Below, one piece after another: positions 46,584-58,818 of a stretch of DNA of 64,000 nt. This DNA is from Morinoia aosen. Taxonomy: Eukaryota; Arthropoda; Malacostraca; Amphipoda; Talitridae. Position 1 is the first letter of the stretch. Each line of letters opens with the position of its first letter. The notes beneath the pieces are model-generated. The model made no database searches and had not been told where the DNA came from. It saw only the letters and a program-made list of their open reading frames with translations. The translations under genes were made by a program, and so were the position numbers. Location: contig CM059556.1 of NCBI GenBank assembly GCA_030386875.1, positions 41,580,964 to 41,644,963 on the forward strand, written 5' to 3'.

Positions 46584-49500
46584 TCATCTGTAGCGGGAAG
46601 GAGGGCGAACTACACGACCCTGCCGGGTTCGGCAATTGGCAAATGATACTGAGCGGGGAAGTTTCACCAAACGGGTCTGCAAGTTTAGATCGGCAAGAGT
46701 CCTAGGAACAGGAGTTACTGCAGCGGGCTCGTCTGGTCTCTCCAGACTTGTCGCTGTGTCAGTAAGAGGGCTAGAATTAGAGTCTACGATAGGCTTAGGG
46801 ATAGGGTTTGAATGTACAGACACATAGAGAGGGTTACACTCAAGTTGACTAGGCAACATTGCAGCCAACTGAGGAAGCTGAGATGGTAGATATGATCGAG
46901 TCTCAGTGGGAAGGGAAATCTGCGGAGAGGATGATGAGTTATAAGTTACACTATGATCGGAAGTATACGCGACTTTTAATCGATCAATGCTCACAGGGTC
47001 GTGTGAACCAGATCTTTCAAGGATGAAATATTTGGGCGTGCGTTTGATAATTTTGAACGGACCATCATAAGGGCGCGTGAGTGTAGGTTTGATGGCGTCG
47101 TTTCGGACATACACATGTGTGCAGTCTTGCAAGGCGGGATCCAGTTTGTCCTCAGTCTGAGGCATTCGCGGAGCCACATACTTGATCTGGCGCATGCAAT
47201 CTTTTAGGCAGGTTACATATGCGGAACGGTCAGCGGATGAAAATTCAGGCAAAGGTTTTGGGTCAACAATGTCGCCGGGGAGACGAAGTGTCTGACCATA
47301 GAGCATCTCTGCTGCTGTGCACTGCTGATCTTGTCTGTACAGATTGCGGATGCTCAACAATACAACTGGAAGTCTGTCAGTCCAATCGTGACTGCAGTTC
47401 AAGCAACGTAATGCAGCCTTCAAGTCCCTGTGGACTCTCTCAATAAGTCCATTTGACTGCGGATGGTAAGAGGTCGTAGAGGTGTTAGTACAACCTAAAG
47501 CATTGCTGAGCTCACTCCAGAATTTTGAGGTAAATTGTGATCCCCGGTCATGCGTGACCTTTAAGGGGACACCAAATCTAGAGATCCAGTTGGACATGAA
47601 AGCGCGCGCTACAGTCTCAGTTTGGGTATCAGGAAGAGGGACAGCCTCAACCCAACGTGTGAACCTATCGATGATGGTCAACAAATAAGAATAACCGCGC
47701 GATAAAGGCAAAGGACCCACCAAATCTAGGTGGACCGAGTCGAACTTGTGACCTGTGAATGCACAACTCTGCAGCGCTGCACGATTATGTTTCACCACTT
47801 TACTACTCTGACATGCATGGCAATTTTGCACAATTTGCTTGACCTCCTTACGCATCGCTGGCCAGACGTAACGATCAGAAATCAAACGCAATGTACGGTT
47901 AATACCAGGGTGAGAGAGAGAATGGTAATGCAGGATAGCTACTCTGCGGAGAGTTGCAGGAAGGTACAAACGAGAAAGTCGCTCGGCATCACGGTACACG
48001 CCGTCAACCAAGGTTAATTTCAGAAAGGAAGTGTTAGAAGGTTTGAGAAGGTCCTGAAGTTCAGGATCCTCCTTCTGAGTTTTGGAAATATTACCAAAAG
48101 TGATTTCACCACTGGTTTGGACAGTATTTATGCGCGATAGGCAATCAGCGACAGTATTGTCCAACCCTTTTATGAAGCGGATGTCAGTGGTAAACTGACT
48201 TATAAACGACAAGTGTCGAGCTTCCCTTGGGGAATGTCTTTCAGAAGGCATTTTGATCGCTGAGGTCAGAGGTTTGTGATCTGTGTAGATCACAAACTCC
48301 CTCGCCTCTAGAGCATAGCGAAAGTGTCTCACAGATAAGTAGATAGCAAGAAGTTCCCTACCGAACGCGCTATAAGCACGCTCAGTGGGCGACAGCTTTT
48401 TGGAAAAGAAAGCAAGAGGAGAGATATTAGTACCTACTTGTTGTTGCAAAACAGCACCTACGGCGGTACTGGATGCGTCCACAACGAGGCTGAAATCAGC
48501 ATTAGCAATAGGGTAGGATAGTTCCGTCGCGGAAGCTAACTTGTGCTTTATTTCCTCAAAAGCCTTGCGCGCTTCTTCTGTCCATTTTACCTCAATAGAT
48601 TTTCCTTTTCGTTTCGGTTCGAGGAGGTCAGACAAGGGCGCTAAAGTTTGGGCACAGTTGCGTATGAAACGATGATAGAAGTTAACAGAACCTAGGAACC
48701 TTCTTAGTTCCTTCTGGGTTGTGGAAGAGGAAAGTTTTTGATCACTTCTACTTTGGAAGGCAAAGGTTTTAGACCTAGGCTAGAAATTTCATGACCTAGG
48801 TAAATCAGTGATGACTTTCCGAACTCACATTTCTCAGGATTTACGAGGAGTCCATTGTCGGACAGTCTTTGAAAAACGACCCTAAGATGGTCTTTGTGCA
48901 ACTCTGGGGTTGTGGATGCCACTAGGATGTCGTCTAGATAGACATAGGCGAAAGTGAGATCAGAGAAAATTTCAGCCATGTGCCTTTGGAACGTCTGAGG
49001 AGCGTTCCTCAAGCCATATGGCATCTTGAGGAATTCAAAGAGACCAAACGGAGTGATTACCGCGGTCTTAGGAATCGCAGACTCATCCAAGGGGATTTGA
49101 TGGAAGGCAGACTGCAGGTCTATCTTAGAGAAAATTTGTGCTCCCTCTAAATTTGCACTGAAATCATGAAGGTAGGGAATAGGGTATCGATCAGGTAAAG
49201 TAACGGCGTTCAACCTGCGGAAATCCCCGCACGGTCTGAATTCACCGTTAGCCTTGGGTACTAGCAAAAGAGGACTAGCCCAAGGACTTTTGGAGGTGCG
49301 GATGATGCCACATTCTTGCATGCGCGCGAATTCTCTCTTGGCTAACGCCAATCGATCAGGCGGCAGTCGCCTAGCACGGGAGAAAACTGGCGGACCTTGC
49401 GTCTCTATGAAGTGCTTTGTGCATGTTTGCATGTTATTAGAAGCTAAGTTAGGGTTTGTTAATGCTGGGAAATTTTTAAGTTCTTGTTCAAACATGCACT

Positions 49501-49906
49501 CCTCCTTGAAAGCAATCGAGAAGGAATGCAAGACATTTGCTCTAGTTATGCTACCAGCGGGAATTGAGATCTGTGTCTCCTCGTCCCTAATTCTACGGTT
49601 TTTAACATCTACAATAATCCCATACTTCTCTAGGAAATCCGCGCCAATGATAGGCTCTTGGACTTCCGCGATTAAGAAGGTGAAAAGGAAGGATCGCCTC
49701 AATCCCAGGCTGCACTCTAATACTCTTTCACCGTAACAAGGAATTGGCGTGCCGTTCGCGGCGCGTAATGTCGCCAACAATGGGTTGTTTTTGTCTTTTG
49801 CCGTGGCTGGGATAATTGACACGCTTGAGCCAGTGTCGATGAGAAATCGATATTTGGTAACGGGATCGAGAATAGTAAGGAGGCGAGTAGTCTGGGAATG
49901 AGGCAA
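46584..49906 (-). CDS. Gypsy pol region: protease, RT, RNase H, integrase
   Basis: Reading from the right: retropepsin (FLIDTGSSVSIIPA), then reverse transcriptase (GDFRRLNAVTLPDRYPIPYL, and the catalytic YVYLDDILVAS). These are followed by RNase H (DASSTAVGAVLQQ, YTDHKPL), the integrase HHCC zinc domain (HSLSHPG, CHACQSSK), the integrase core (DLVGPLP, THDRGSQFTS, SNGLIERVHRDLK) and a GPFKIIKRT C-terminal segment. This order is that of Gypsy/Metaviridae. About one break is present in pol; the rest reads cleanly, consistent with a recent copy. Confidence 0.9.
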
Positions 49907-49917
49907 CGCAGTACTCG

Positions 49918-50922
49918 CTACTGTGCGTTGCTGTTGGCGTTTCCCGAAGTCATTTCGGTATAACGCGGACAGTATCTAGAGGCACATTTGCGAGCTTGGT
50001 CACCAAATTTCATGTGGTACCAGCATAAATTGCTACTAGCATCACGAGAGCGCGACCTGAAGCGGCGGTCTTGATTTGACCTATCATAAGATCTACCTCT
50101 ATCAAAGCGTTGAGGAGGAGGAAGAGGATAGTGATAGTTGGAGGGATAGTCATAAGGATAGTCGTAGGCATTTTGGTGGCTTTGGAATCTCCCTGGGCCT
50201 TGCTGAATATGAGCTACGCTCTGACCTAAATTGCAATTCTGTAAAGCTTGCTTTATCTCAGCGATGTCTTGCTGCAACTTGTCTATTGTGGCTGAGGATT
50301 GATTTTGGGTATTTGCGGGGCTAAAATTTGCGGCAGCTGCATTTAGGGAAGCAACTTGTGGTTCTCGTGACAAATTAATATTGCGCATCACCGTCTCAGT
50401 GGACTCCGCCAGCTTTTCTAACGTTTGATCGGGGCCTGCTAGCGATAGAAATGGACGCACATTCGGAGGAAGCTTAGTCATGAAAACTTCTTTCAGAAAT
50501 CCCTCAGCTACGGCAACACCCGTAGCGAGTTTTCGCAGCTCTTTCACTAGCGAAGTGGGAGAGAAAGAGCTAGAGACAGAAGGAATAGCTGAGGCGTCTA
50601 CCAAATTTCGGAATTTGTCCGCATCGGACATCTGCAACTTCTGCAGAATCTTTCTTTTTAAGGTGCCGTACGGGTCAAAGGCGGGAGGGTTTTCGAGCAA
50701 TTGATTTGAATCATTCAACAATTTTGTGGGGGCTGCGGACACAAGAGCGTAGAATTGATCTGTGTTATTGGTTATTTGGTGGTACCTAAACATGGCTTCA
50801 CACTGTTGAAACCAGGTGTGAGCGTCCTCCGGGATGAAGGGCGGGAGCCTAATGGGTTTAGTGGGGGCTCGATCTTCATTATCTGATTCAGTCATGCTAG
50901 CAATCTCTTTGGGGATGCACAA
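49918..50922 (-). CDS. Gypsy gag
   Basis: A 334-residue open frame directly upstream of pol. The N-terminal half (IRLPPFIPEDAHTWFQQCEA, FLKEVFMTKLPPNVRPFLSL) is the Gag capsid-like domain seen in many arthropod Gypsy elements. A P/Y-rich and then R/S-rich stretch follows, with one knuckle-like CWYHMKFGDQARKC near the end. Gag would form the particle. The short gap to pol is usual for the family. Confidence 0.85.
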   Translation of the reverse strand: MCIPKEIASMTESDNEDRAPTKPIRLPPFIPEDAHTWFQQCEAMFRYHQITNNTDQFYALVSAAPTKLLNDSNQLLENPPAFDPYGTLKRKILQKLQMSDADKFRNLVDASAIPSVSSSFSPTSLVKELRKLATGVAVAEGFLKEVFMTKLPPNVRPFLSLAGPDQTLEKLAESTETVMRNINLSREPQVASLNAAAANFSPANTQNQSSATIDKLQQDIAEIKQALQNCNLGQSVAHIQQGPGRFQSHQNAYDYPYDYPSNYHYPLPPPQRFDRGRSYDRSNQDRRFRSRSRDASSNLCWYHMKFGDQARKCASRYCPRYTEMTSGNANSNAQ

Positions 50923-51471
50923 TTAAGATCTCAGCGCCTAATGACTTGGAATTAAGTGGCAAGGATTTGCGTTAATTCTTTACCTACTCAATCATTCAAA
51001 TTAAGTTGAAACAGAAATATGAAATTGGAAACGAGAAAAAATTATGCGGTATGCGGCAATTTTTGCGTAGGCACAAAAATAAAGCAGGTGAGAAAAAAAT
51101 TATTTTCCTACCTACTCAATCAATCCTTAACGTTGAAAAAAAAACGGAAAGAGAGAGAATGGAAGCGAAGATTTTTACGGTAGTCAGAAATAAATGCACA
51201 GCATGGAAATAGGAGAAAAATATTTTTCCCACCTACTGAGGCACGAAAACAAACAAAGACAGGAAAACAGCATAAAAATTTTTAGAGCTGCTCAGAGAAA
51301 GATTAGCATAGTGACATCTATAGAAAATTCTCAAAGACTACGACATGGGAAATTTATCACTACAATGACATGCCAAAATTATCCTCTCACAATCTCTCAA
51401 ACACTTATCGAGTTGAATTGTTTTTAAGTTTTTTTAAGAAAGTTTTGGGTTATTTTAACTGGGGTCACCAG
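50923..51471 (-). other. Gypsy 5' leader
   Basis: Non-coding, A-rich leader between the 5' LTR and gag on the minus strand. CTGGTGACCCCAG abuts the LTR in the primer-binding-site position. The matching tRNA was not identified. Confidence 0.6.
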
Positions 51472-53499
51472 TGTGTAGGTCTGATTGTCCGCTGGGGTGA
51501 ATTGACGGGCAAAGACTACAACATCTCTCGACAATTAAATTTGAGCGACTATCAGAGGGATAATGATGACAATTTTTGGTTAACTCAGCTTTTTCCTGCC
51601 GTGTAGTTTATTGAAGGAAAACCAAGGAGAACTGGCTTGGATCTTGATCTCGGAGAGCTTGTCTAGGTGGGCAATCCGTGCCGGAGAGCCAGGCTGGCGT
51701 TGGCGAAGGCCGTCACGCGATGGAGTAGGCAGGGTGAGTGAGTTGTATTTGGGAACTTGAATTAGGCAATTTGAGATAATTGAGCGAGGGTCAATGACGT
51801 AGCTCAGGTAGAACTAATGACTCAAAATAAGGTGAGGTGTGAGTGAGCAAGTTAAATCCGGCTCATGTGAGCAGAAGCAAGTCGGCACATTAGCACATTA
51901 GCACATTAGCAGGAGCAAGTTAAGTTACTGCTCATATTAGCATAGCATACTAGGATACTAGTAAGCCCAGGGAGATTATTAACTGTGAGTGTGTTGTGTT
52001 GTGATGACGTGGAGGTCCTGCAAGGAGTCCAACACACTGGATGAGCAGTCCAAGGAGACATCAAGGAAATTTCACACTGAAGTTATCCCAAAGTACATGA
52101 TAAAACTCCCATAAAGTAGATCCCTCCGAGAAAAATCCTAAAGATCCAACACCAGCTAAGTTAAGGAAGGATAGGAAAAAATCAATTAAGAGATTCTGAT
52201 ACAAATGCTCTTGCTTTAAATGCAAGGCATGAAATTTAAGAATTTAGTAATTAAGGAAATGCTTAACATGAAGATTTAAGCTTCTTGATGTACTCTAGAA
52301 AATCTCCATAACGGTACAAGAATACAGAGAAAAGAAATTCCTAAAGTTCATTTATAAATTCTACTGAAATTTACTGATAAATATCGTTTGCAATAATGAA
52401 GGAATAAAAGGAATATATATATCCCCAATGATAAAAGGAAAAGGAAACCTAAGCGTTGATTTCACAGACGGAAAATACGCGAAGAAAAAAAAAACGAAAG
52501 CATGAAAATTCCGTGCGGCGATTTAGCCGGGCGGCTTTACACGTCGGCCTCAGCCAAGCCGCCAGCAATTTGCACACACTCAAGATAGGCAGATGGTAGT
52601 GGGTGTTTGTCACAAGAATGCGATGAGTTAAATTAAATTTTATTGAAATGTTTTATATTGAAATAAGTGCGGTTACGTAAAGGTTTCAAAGAGTATGGAA
52701 TTAAGAAATGAAATTCCAAAACTTAGCAAGCATAGACATGAATACTTTTCGTAATTTAAAACTACTGCAAGTCGGTTTGTAAAAAAAAGAATAAATGCTA
52801 CTATAACACATGCCTATAGTGAATTATAGTCACGGAGTAGTGACAAGAGACGACGGTGTGATGTTCCGCCATTACACAAAGACGCTATCGACAACGAACG
52901 CCGGCAATTCAGCCGCGTTCGTTCCGAGTATCGAATCATGAATGGAAACTGCAGGTATATACTATTGTAGTAAAGAAAGGAACGAACATGATTATGTTTT
53001 GATAATAAAATCATGACACGGAAATGCAATGCACATCTGACGCAAAATTTTACGCTAAGTCATGTTGAGAAAAAAAACAAAACACTGAATGAAAACATGC
53101 TACATCACAATTCCTACGCATAACTACGTATCCAAATAACACTGCACTGTCAACTATTAATACTCACTGAACACGAAGAAAGAACACGATTATTTTCTAA
53201 CACTGATTACTCACGAGAAAAGTGCTGTGAGCGAGCTAGGCAACCGCCAAAGTAAGAGTGCTCTTTTTGAAACAGAGACGCGCCTTGCGCAGTATTGCCA
53301 CCAGAGGGCTTCTCTCTCGAAAAATGTCAATTGTTATTTTATCGTCTCATGTATTTACACAAAAACTTCAATGATTACGAATTAGAAGTAGAAAATAATT
53401 AATAATAAATTAGAGTAAGATTTTTAATGCTACTAATTAATTTATTTAAGTGCGAATGGCAAATTTCTAATTTTTACGCTTATGTAGCGGTATGCTACA
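51472..53499 (-). repeat. Gypsy 5' LTR, uninterrupted
   Basis: 2,028 bp. It includes a polyadenylation signal (CTTCAATAAACTACACGG on the minus strand, near 51608), shared in position with the other LTRs of this super-family. It serves as the empty site for the BEL-type insertion. Confidence 0.9.
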
Positions 53500-53829
53500 G
53501 ACAGTCGTTCGAGTTTAAGCTCGGCGTGTGGCAACATCCCAACGCACGCCATTTTCCTTAGCGTCATTTCTGTTGTGATCCGGTGTGGTTCAGAGTTCAT
53601 CGCGTAAGTGGAAATAAGTGTTTTATTTCAGTTAAATCTTGCTTAAAAGTATTACATGCTTCATAGTAGCTCTTAAGAGTATTTTTTACCAGTACTGCTA
53701 GTATTTCAAGGTGCTCAGTAATAGTTTTCTTAGATATATTTCGTACGTGTTGCTAGCATTTCTGAGCTGTTTTTTAGTTAATGGCAGCCGTGATTAGCAT
53801 GTTCTACGTTTCCATTTTTTACTCAGTAT

Positions 53830-53984
53830 TACATTTTATACTCAGTATTTCCTTTCCATATTCAGTATACTTGTATTGTGTTCAGTATTTCCTTTCCATA
53901 TTCAGTATACTTGTACAGTGTTCAGTATTTCCTTTCCATATTCAGTATACTTGTACAGTGTTCAGTATTTCCTTTCCATATTCA
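53830..53984 (+). repeat. about 40-bp tandem repeat in LTR-B
   Basis: Units contain CAGTATTTCCTTTCCATATT and CAGTATACTTGTACAGTGTT, about three and a half copies. LTR-C was inserted at the last unit. Confidence 0.85.
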
Positions 53985-54981
53985 TGTAGCATTAGCTACA
54001 AAGTGTAAAATTCTAAAATTTCTCATTAGCACTTAAATAGCATAATTATTGACATTAAAAATCTTACTCTAAATTATTATTAATAATTTTCTACTTATAA
54101 TTAGTAATCTTTGAAGTTTTTGTGTAAATGCATGAGATACAAAATAACGGTCAACATTTTCGAGTTTGAAGCCTCTGAAATTGGCAACACCGCGCGGTAC
54201 GCTTTGTTTTGAAGCGTCACTCTCTCGTGCGTCTTTAGCTTGTGCGTTACAGCGTTCTTGTAAGTGAAAAAAATTAGGTGTTCAAATAGAGCAAATCTGG
54301 TCAAAGGATATCGTGTTCATATTCTTAGTGTGCATTGTGTTTAAGTATAAGGATCTAGTCAGTGTCGTGATATATATAAACATGTAAATAGTCGCAGAAG
54401 TCGTAAAATAGCATGGCTCATTCCAAGTGCTATCTCAACATGACGTAGCGTAAATTTTGCGTGTCATGTTCATTTCTTGTGTCAAGAGTATGGTATAGAT
54501 GTTCAACCACGTCTTTCTCCTTGCTGCAAAAAGATATACCTGCAGTTGTCATTATGATATTGAAACTCGCTCATCAAATTACTTCGTGAGAGCGCACGGT
54601 TGATTTGCCGGCGTTTTTGCGGAAGATGGTGGAGCGTAAACTGTTGTGTCATGTCATTTTTATGTTCACTGTATTATGTTTTGAATATTTTTCTTTTGCT
54701 GCAAGAGATACGTTTAGTGTTTCTTTTTAGGTATGATTGACATATGGATGAATTTAGGACTGCCTTTTTATTTCTCGTACGGATATAGATATATTATAGA
54801 GTACGAAGTTTATTCATTCATATTCTTGCATTTTTTAGCTGTTTCGTATTTCAGTTAAATTCCTCGAATCATGGTACTTAAATCACATGTATTTTCCATA
54901 ATTCCACAAAATTGAATAACAGATTATTACTGCTCTAAAAATCACAAAGTCTTGTACTGTCATGCTTATACTGTAATTCAA

Positions 54982-57900
54982 TTGTTAAAATAAAGGACAT
55001 CTTGGTGGTGAAGTTTCCATTTTTTCAAAATTTTGGGATCAGCAAAGACAAATTTGATTTTTTGACCCAAGCTTTCGGCTAGATTAGCTCTAGCCGTCAT
55101 CAGGGGAACGATGTATTTTTAAACAAACCTCTTATGGTATCCGCGGGTATCTAGTATACAAAATTTTTTTTTAAATTTTTTACATGCAAGCCGAAAATCA
55201 TTGATCAAGGGCGACTGATGAGCATAGGAAGAAACTGCGGGGGGACATCAAGATGACGATTAATTTTGTTAGGTTCCTAAACACTGTACATTGCTTCGAC
55301 AATTTTTCGAGCGTATTAATTTTTAACATTTTATAATATACATACATTTTAAAAATCAAAAGAATGGTTATCTTCTTCGGAATGCTAATAGACGAGGGAT
55401 AACCTATTCTTCCTCTGCACATTCTTCGCATGCTCATCAATTCGTTGTTAAAGATTTCTACCTGTTTCCCCAATGTAACATGCTTCACAATTTTTACATT
55501 ATAATTTATATATAAGATTACTTTTTCAGAATTCTATCGTTTATCTTTAAGTCTGATTAGGCTGTTTTTTATTGTATTCGAAGATTTGAAAGCCAATTTA
55601 ACATTGAATGGTTTTAAGATTCGCTGGACGCTTTCAGAACAACCTTTAATATACGGGACGCTTACATATTTCAGGGGGCGTTAGGAATTTTCGTTGCTTT
55701 ATCGAAGTATGGGGAGGTTTTGATTATTTCCACCAATCATTAGTCGGTTGCTATTACGTAGTTACGGAGGAAAGTTATTCTATTTCAATAATTAATCCAC
55801 TGTTGAAAGTTCTTGCTTCAAATTTTGCTCACTACAAATATTAACTGCTCTCTGATAAAGGGATTTCGCTACACTCCTCCTCTGTGATAAGGGATGATAA
55901 CTGAAATAGTCTAAGTACCTGCCTGTGTTTGTTGGTTTCCGGTAGACCTGGAATTATAATCTATTATTTCTTAACCGATTAATTAATATATCTAAGTACG
56001 GGATGCATCCATTACTTTCTAATTCCATAGTAAATTATATGTTGGTGTTGAACCCATTGATATGCTGGAGGAATGTATCAGGCATATCTTCTGGTAGTGC
56101 AGTCAATATATCGTCAACGTAACGTTTCCAAAATAGTGGCTGGCACGGGGGTGTTGATAGGAATTAATCCTCCATTGCTTGCATTGTTATCTCGGCCAAC
56201 GCGACAGAGATAGGGGAACCCATCGGTGTTCCTTCTACTTGTTGATAAATTTTGTGATTCCATTAAAAATGATTAGATTCCAGGCATAGGTTGAGGAGTC
56301 GCAAAATAGCTTCAGTTGAAATCGGAGTTACTTGAAGTGGTGAGTTGAAGTTCTGCAATTTTTCGGCGACACATTACTGAGCAAAATTTTGAGGTATACA
56401 AGTGAACAAACTCTTCACATCATAAGAAACTAGGATATAATTGTCCGGAACGTTGATTTCTTGCAAAAATTACTTGACTTGAAAGCTATTTTTTAGTTTT
56501 TGCGATGCCTCGTTTGTAATTGGGGTTAGAATTCCCGATAAAAATTTTGCAACTTAATAAGTTGGTGAATCAATAAAAGATACGATCGGACGAATCGGGT
56601 AGTTTTCCTTGTGAGTTTTGATTAGCGCGTAGAAGAGGGGGGTCACGCACTTGTTTACGTACAAGGCTTTACGCTATTAGTCGGTGAGTTCATTTTCATC
56701 TTTTAACTATTTTATTAGCTTGTTCACTTTCTTTACTGCTAAATAGGTTTTATTTTCGTTCATTATCCTATAGGTACTACTATTCGCTAAGTGATCAGCT
56801 ATTTTTTATTCATAATCTCGTCGGTCAATAACTACCAGCGAGTTCCCTTTATCTGCAGGTGCGATGACGATTGAGTCATCCTCTCTTAATTCTTTAATGG
56901 CAACTTTTTCTTTTCTAGATATATTCGTGGCCCGCTTGCTACTTTGTAATGCAGTTATTACTCGGGAGCGAAGAACGGCTTTTTCTTCCTCTGGAATGGT
57001 TAGTTATCTAATTACAGTTTCCGTGTTGCCAAGGAAGTCAATTTTATCTTTCTTAGAATGAGGGAGCGCAAAGTTTTTCCCTTTCATCAAAATTTTTTTC
57101 TAATCTTCGGTTAGATGTTTGCTTGACAAGTTTTTTACGCAATTCATTTAAAAGGTAGGGTTTTGCTATTGAGATAGTTGATCATACTTTTCTTTAAGAC
57201 GTTATTTTTCAAATTGTTACTTTCTTTGCAGTTTTAGCGTTGCTGCTTACTAGAGACTGTTTACTAATTCAATAGTAATTTTTTCCTTGTAGTTCTAACT
57301 CAATGCATTCAATTCTTTTCCGATTGTAATTTATTCTTCTCTGGTCATCGTTGATCATGAACGTTAAGCATTTTCTAGCGACGGTCTATCGAAAATATTC
57401 TACGGCTTCAGCAGATCGAATTGGGGGTCGAATCCTTAGCGACTTGGGAATGATGTCATTTTTCTTGCATCGTAAGTTGAAGCGGAGCTATTCCCTTGCA
57501 ATTCCTAGGCGTTCGTGACACTCGCAAAATTCACTGGAGGCTTTGTACACATCTTATCCTTCTTGTCTCAATTGTTAAAATAAAGGACGTCTTGGTAGTG
57601 AAGTTTCCATTTTTTCAAAATTTTGGGATCAGCAATGACAAATTTGATTTTTTGACCCAAGCTTTCGGCTAGATTAGCTCTAGCCGTCACCAGGGGAACG
57701 ATGTATTTTTAAACAAACCTCATATGGTATCCGCGGGTATCTAGTATACAAAATATTTTTTTAAATTTTTTACATGCAAGCCGAAAATCATTGATCAAGG
57801 GCGACTGATGAGCATAGGACTGATGATTCCTGATGATTCCTATATATTAATTAATCGGTTAAGCAATAATAGATTATAATTCCAGGTCTACCGGAAACCA

Positions 57901-58818
57901 ACAAACACAGGCAGGTACTTAGACTATTTCAGTTATCATCCCTTATCACAGAGGAGGAGTGTAGCGAAATCCCTTTATCAGAGAGCAGTTAATATTTGTA
58001 GTGAGCAAAATTTGAAGCAAGAACTTTCAACAGTGGATTAATTATTGAAATAGAATAACTTTCCTCCGTAACTACGTAATAGCAACCGACTAATGATTGG
58101 TGGAAATAATCAAAACCTCCCCATACTTCGATAAAGCAACGAAAATTCCTAACGCCCCCTGAAATATGGAAGCGTCCCGTATATTAAAGGTTGTTCTGAA
58201 AGAGTCCAGCGAATCTTAAAACCATTCAATGTTAAATTGGCTTTTAAATCTTCGAATACAATAAAAAACAGCCTAATCAGACTTAAAGATAAACGATAGA
58301 ATTCTGAAAAAGTAATCTTATATATAAATTATAATGTAAAAATTGTGAAGCATGTTACATTGGGGAAACAGGTAGAAATCTTTAACAACGAATTGATGAG
58401 CATGCGAAGAATGTGCAGAGGAAGAATAGGTTATCCCTCGTCTATTAGCATTCCGAAGAAGATAACCATTCTTTTGATTTTTAAAATGTATGTATATTAT
58501 AAAATGTTAAAAATTAATACGCTCGAAAAATTGTCGAAGCAATGTACAATGTTTAGGAACCTAACAAAATTAATCGTCATCTTGATGTCCCCCCGCAGTT
58601 TCTTCCTATGCTCATCAGTCGCCCTTGATCAATGATTTTCGGCTTGCATGTAAAAAATTTAAAAAAATTATTTGTATACTAGATACCCGCGGATACCATA
58701 AGAGGTTTGTTTAAAAATACATCGTTCCCCTGATGACGGCTAGAGCTAATCTAGCCGAAAGCTTGGGTCAAAAAATCAAATTTGTCTTTGCTGATCCCAA
58801 AATTTTGAAAAAATGGAA
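54982..58818 (-). mobile_element. Penelope-like element, tandem and inverted compound
   Basis: A 12-bp TSD, ACTGTAATTCAA, is at 54970-54981 and 58819-58830. The main copy is on the minus strand: RT motifs EGTPMGSPISVALAE and KRYVDDILTALP lie at about 56240-56100, and GIY-YIG remnants (CYIGETGR, RIDEHAKNV) near 55490-55430. Direct repeats of about 250 bp, 54985-55225 and 57567-57820, act as the pseudo-LTRs usual in this group. An inverted partial copy of about 1 kb (57835-58818, plus) pairs with 55995-54985. Coding parts carry many breaks. Both ends and the TSD show it integrated as one unit. Confidence 0.85.
55073..55103 (-). ncRNA. hammerhead-like core in Penelope 3' end
   Basis: On the minus strand CTGATGA, the stem GGCTAGA/TCTAGCC and GAAA follow each other, which is the order of the hammerhead ribozyme core. 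Equivalents are at 57663-57693 (with CTGGTGA) and, on the plus strand, 58730-58760. Penelope-like elements are known to carry hammerhead motifs. Stem I and the cleavage triplet were not convincing by eye. Confidence 0.35.

Larger units (their letters stand above)
36054..53499 (-). mobile_element. Gypsy-type LTR retrotransposon, nearly whole
   Basis: Minus-strand element: 5' LTR 51472-53499, interior 46543-51471, 3' LTR 36054-46542 (enlarged by a BEL-type insertion). TSD GACA is at 36050-36053 and 53500-53503. LTRs start TGTAGCATACCGCTACA and end CCTACACA. CTGGTGACCCCAG just inside the 5' LTR is in primer-site position, and TTGGGGGGTAA precedes the 3' LTR. gag and pol are present. It looks nearly whole with about one break in pol. 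LTRs differ at about four places by eye in 2 kb, so it is young. Confidence 0.9.

Noticed and set aside
55198-55488. 96-codon ORF, with a mirrored twin at 58345-58635
   Set aside because: The frame is a shadow: the GIY-YIG signature of the Penelope-like element is read in a different frame.
54985-57820. Pseudo-LTRs of the Penelope-like unit as true LTRs of a retrovirus-like element
   Set aside because: RT motifs and GIY-YIG remnants are of Penelope type, there is no gag, primer site or purine tract, and the TSD is 12 bp.
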